64,000 bases of DNA from Stromatinia cepivora (Eukaryota > Ascomycota > Leotiomycetes > Helotiales > Sclerotiniaceae). The notes beneath the pieces were generated by a model. The model was not told the origin of the DNA. It worked only from the letters and a program-made list of their open reading frames with translations, and did not search any database. Positions 61,429 to 64,000 of the stretch are shown one piece after another (the stretch's first letter is position 1; every line of letters starts with the position of its first letter). The stretch lies in NCBI GenBank assembly GCA_014898415.1, contig RCTD01000033.1, positions 475,350 through 539,349 on the forward strand, read 5' to 3'. Position numbers and translations under genes: made by a program.

Positions 61429-61588
61429 ATAACTAATTATTAAATCTCCTTTTCTTTTTTCAATTCTTTTGAATTTGATATTAATGAATTATTTAATGAT
61501 TTTCGAAATTCTAGGGATTTCAAAGCCAAATTGGTTTTTCAAGAAATTGATGAAATATTATTTCTTTCTTATTATTCAGCATTTCAAT
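61429..61588 (+). pseudogene. TLH: TLH helicase gene copy 3: short 5' fragment
   Basis: Matches the first block of copies 1 and 2 (FEFDINELFNDF...KANWFFKKLMKY-type reading in the corresponding frame, with a TTAATGAATTATTTA core). It ends in 'ttattcagcatttcaata' and is fused to the tail minisatellite at 61591, which implies an internal deletion of several kilobases. Confidence 0.75.
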
Positions 61589-61590
61589 AA

Positions 61591-62988
61591 AATTATAAAG
61601 AATTGAAATATTGAAAGATTAATATCGAAAGAGTATATTAAAAGATTATATATTAAAGAATTAATATAAAAAAATTATATATTTTATGTTGAAAGATTAT
61701 TTATTGAAAAATTATACATTGAAAAATTATATATTTTATATTAAAAGAATAATATTAAAGATTAATATTAAAAGATTATATATTGAAAAATTATATAACT
61801 CTAAAATTATATATTGAAAAATTATTTATTGAAAGAATAATATTGAAAAAATAATATTAAGAAATAATTTATTAAAGATTAATATTAAAAGATTATATAT
61901 TGAAAGATTATATATTAAAAGATTATATATTGAAAGATTATATATTGAAAAATTATATATTAAAAGATTATTTATCAAAAGATTAATATTAAAAATAATA
62001 AAAGAATAGATTTAAATTTATATATATATATATTTATTAAATTGATAATAATAAAAGAATAAATTCGAATTTATAATATTAATAATATTATAATAATAAT
62101 TCTAATAAACTTTTATTATAAACTTTTTTATAAATTTAAAAATCCTCCGATAAACTTTTATTATAGATTTTCTTATAAACTTAAAAGTCCTTCAATAAAC
62201 TTTTATTATAAATTCTTTTATAAATTATAAAGCTTATAAACTATTTCCAATAAACTTTCATTATATAATTATAAGCTATAAAGTCTATAAACTATTCCTA
62301 ATGAACTTTTATTATATGATTATAAATTATATAAGTATATAATTTAGGCTTTATATATCTATAAAGGGGATCATCGGGAGTTAATTTTATCAATAATGGT
62401 TTTGTATATAAAATAATTTATCGGAAATTATTTTTTTCGTATGAATCAATTATATATAGAATTTCGATTAATAAGGACCCTATGGGTATATGAAGAAGAT
62501 GACTTGAAAGGCATTCAATATCTGATGATTCTAATATTAATACTCTTTAAGCCTTAAAAAGTCATTTTAGACTTCCCTCTTCAATTCTAGACCCTAATTA
62601 TTGATTTCTAATTAAATATTTAAGGTCTTATTAGCTAATAAACCCTAATATAAATCCTAGAATTCTTTTATATATGGATAAGCATATATAAAATTAATAT
62701 AGGCCTTATATAGTACTAAAGTTAATTAATATTTGAAAATCCTAATACTTTTTGATTAAAACTTTAATATTATTAATTTAATATTAGCTTTTTATAAGCT
62801 ATATATCCTTTATTTAATCCTAATAATATAAAAGATAAAGTTTAACAAATAAGGCTTTAAAGATATATTTTGGGGATTTAGAATACTATAATATAAGAAT
62901 TCACACTATAACTTTTTGATTAGAATTTCAATATTATATATTTTAATAATAAAATTCTATAGGTTATATGAAATCTATTCAATCCTAA
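61591..62988. repeat. Unit 3 tail, duplicate of 58882-60401
   Basis: Same order as in unit 2: the GATTATATATTGAAA minisatellite, the 55-60 bp 'cttttattata' tandem block (62099-62230) and spacer. The two copies differ mostly by transitions, and the unit 3 copy has about 45 extra bases near 62780. It ends with the same 'tcaatcctaat' at which unit 2 joins unit 3. Confidence 0.8.
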
Positions 62989-62999
62989 TGATATAGAGG

Positions 63000-63530
63000 C
63001 AAAATCTAATATTAGGGGTTTTATAATATAATATTTTTGGGGATTTTAGCTCAATAAATAGGGGGCTTAGAATTTAATATTTGAAGAGTTAAAATTCAAT
63101 AATTGAAGGCTTAGAATTTAATATTTGAGGAGTTAAAATTCAATAATTGAGGGCTTAGAATTTAATATTTGGGGGCTTAGAATTCAATAAATAGGGGGCT
63201 TATAATTTAATATTTAGGGGCTTAGAATTCAATAAATAGGGGGCTTATAATTTAATATATTGGAGGTTATTAATTCGAAATTTGGGGATTAAAATTCAAT
63301 ATTTGAGAAATTAAAATTCAATAATTTGAAGGCTTAGAATTTAATATTCAAAGGATTATTATTCAATATTCTAGAGGCTTATTTAAAATTTTGGGGATTA
63401 TTATTCAATATTCTAAAAGTTTAATATTCAATATTTGGGGCTCATATTTAAATATTTAAGGGATTTTATTTCAATATTAAGGGGCTTTGAGTATGATACT
63501 TAGAAGGTTTTAAATCAATATTCGGGGTTT
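63000..63530. repeat. G-run subtelomeric minisatellite
   Basis: About 20 irregular units of 20-30 bp pairing a GGGG or GAGG run with 'cttagaatt(t/c)aata' and 'ttaaaattcaata'. It has a strong strand bias, with G-runs on the same strand as the TTAGGG repeat. Confidence 0.8.
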
Positions 63531-63537
63531 TTATAGC

Positions 63538-63664
63538 AAAAGTGCTATTAAATTTTAGAATATTAAAGTCTATATTGATACTGTTTTATTTATAAGTTAT
63601 TAAATATATAGATGAAACAGTATCAATACAGACTTTAATATTTTCAGATTTAATAGCACTTTTA
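63538..63664. repeat. Inverted repeat with 51-bp arms (hairpin)
   Basis: 63538-63588 and 63613-63663 are inverted copies with about five differences, around a 24-base AT-rich spacer. Outer ends read AAAAGTGCTATTAAAT. It could form a long hairpin, or be a small foldback element. No target duplication is evident. Confidence 0.85.
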
Positions 63665-63718
63665 CCCATCCTCGATGAAATATTCTGTTATTTTCATACA
63701 TCAATTTTATAAGGTTTA

Positions 63719-63806
63719 AAATAGAATCAACCCGTAAAACTTTCAGAAACCCGAAGGGCTTAAAGTAGAAACAACCCGCAAAGCTTTCATAAACCCGAAG
63801 GGCAAC
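63719..63806. repeat. 44-bp direct duplication next to the telomere
   Basis: Two tandem units of 44 bp, each with CAACCCG, a CTTTCA core and AAACCCGAAGGGC. The GC content is much higher than in all sequence to its left, and differences are few. Confidence 0.8.
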
Positions 63807-63809
63807 CCG

Positions 63810-64000
63810 TTAGGGTTAGGGTTAGGGTTAGGGTTAGGGTTAGGGTTAGGGTTAGGGTTAGGGTTAGGGTTAGGGTTAGGGTTAGGGTTAGGGTTAGGGT
63901 TAGGGTTAGGGTTAGGGTTAGGGTTAGGGTTAGGGTTAGGGTTAGGGTTAGGGTTAGGGTTAGGGTTAGGGTTAGGGTTAGGGTTAGGGTAGGGTTAGGG
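63810..64000 (+). repeat. Telomere, (TTAGGG)n, right chromosome end
   Basis: 30 perfect TTAGGG units (63810-63989), one TAGGG (63990-63994) and one final TTAGGG. The G-rich strand runs 5'->3' towards the end, as at a true right telomere. The true length is unknown because the window stops here. Confidence 0.97.

Larger units (their letters stand above)
60402..63808 (+). repeat. Subtelomeric TLH unit 3 (internally deleted, telomere-proximal)
   Basis: Starts with 'ctaattattattcctagg' like units 1 and 2 and has the full leader to about 61430, but keeps only about 160 bp of the helicase 5' end (61429-61588). It then jumps directly to a copy of the unit 2 tail (61591-62988) and continues into the terminal repeats. 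Confidence 0.8.

Noticed and set aside
38840..63540. Regularly spaced short repeats as a possible CRISPR array
   Set aside because: Units are adjacent or irregular minisatellites without unique spacers, and the DNA is eukaryotic.

Overview
This window is the right-hand end of a fungal chromosome. It closes with 30 perfect TTAGGG repeats plus two more units running to the last base, G-rich strand towards the end. Short introns (about 47-140 nt, GT...AG, CTAAC/CTAAT-type branch points), Helotiales-style gene families (2EXR proteins, a membrane-anchored histidine-phosphatase-like protein, cutinase) and very AT-rich, transition-mutated repeats point to a filamentous ascomycete with repeat-induced point mutation (RIP). 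A leotiomycete close to Botrytis/Sclerotinia is most likely, but the species is inferred and not proven.

Region 1 (1 to about 36.3 kb) is ordinary gene-bearing DNA. In order it holds: the C-terminus of a gene that may be a DyP-type peroxidase; an App1-type phosphatidate phosphatase; a 2EXR-domain protein and a decayed neighbour; an Rtp1/Tango6-type RNA polymerase II import/assembly factor; a secreted cutinase; a second, probably GPI-anchored App1-like protein with altered catalytic motifs; a three-exon gene of unknown function; a small secreted protein; a membrane-anchored histidine-phosphatase-like protein that has lost its RHG catalytic motif; an NAD(P)-dependent aldehyde dehydrogenase; and a Tbf1-like TTAGGG-binding Myb protein. 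I reassembled all multi-exon genes from splice signals and checked reading phase.

Region 2 (about 35.8-38.5 kb) is the border. A small gene with two SUMO-interaction-like motifs carries a frameshift, and a non-autonomous hAT-like element sits exactly at its likely last splice acceptor. A second hAT-like element with a perfect 8-bp target duplication follows 171 bp further on.

Region 3 (about 38.5-63.8 kb) is extremely AT-rich subtelomere. It consists of three tandem, same-orientation units that each start with the same leader. Each carries part or all of a RIP-mutated RecQ-type telomere-linked helicase (TLH) gene pointing at the telomere. Unit 1 is cut by a 2.4-kb LTR element (163-bp LTRs, target duplication ATACT). 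Unit 2 is cut by a 7.05-kb Ty3/Gypsy element on the minus strand (282-bp LTRs, target duplication CATTG). Unit 3 is reduced to its leader, a short helicase fragment and the tail. The tail ends in AT-rich minisatellites, a G-run repeat block, a 51-bp-arm inverted repeat, a 44-bp tandem duplication and then the telomere.

Functionally the left part is a mix of lipid, redox, cell-wall/host-interface and housekeeping genes without evident clustering. The notable theme is telomeric: a gene for a TTAGGG-binding protein lies about 28.6 kb from a telomere whose subtelomere is a tandem array of decayed telomere-linked helicases. No CRISPR, rRNA or tRNA gene was recognised.
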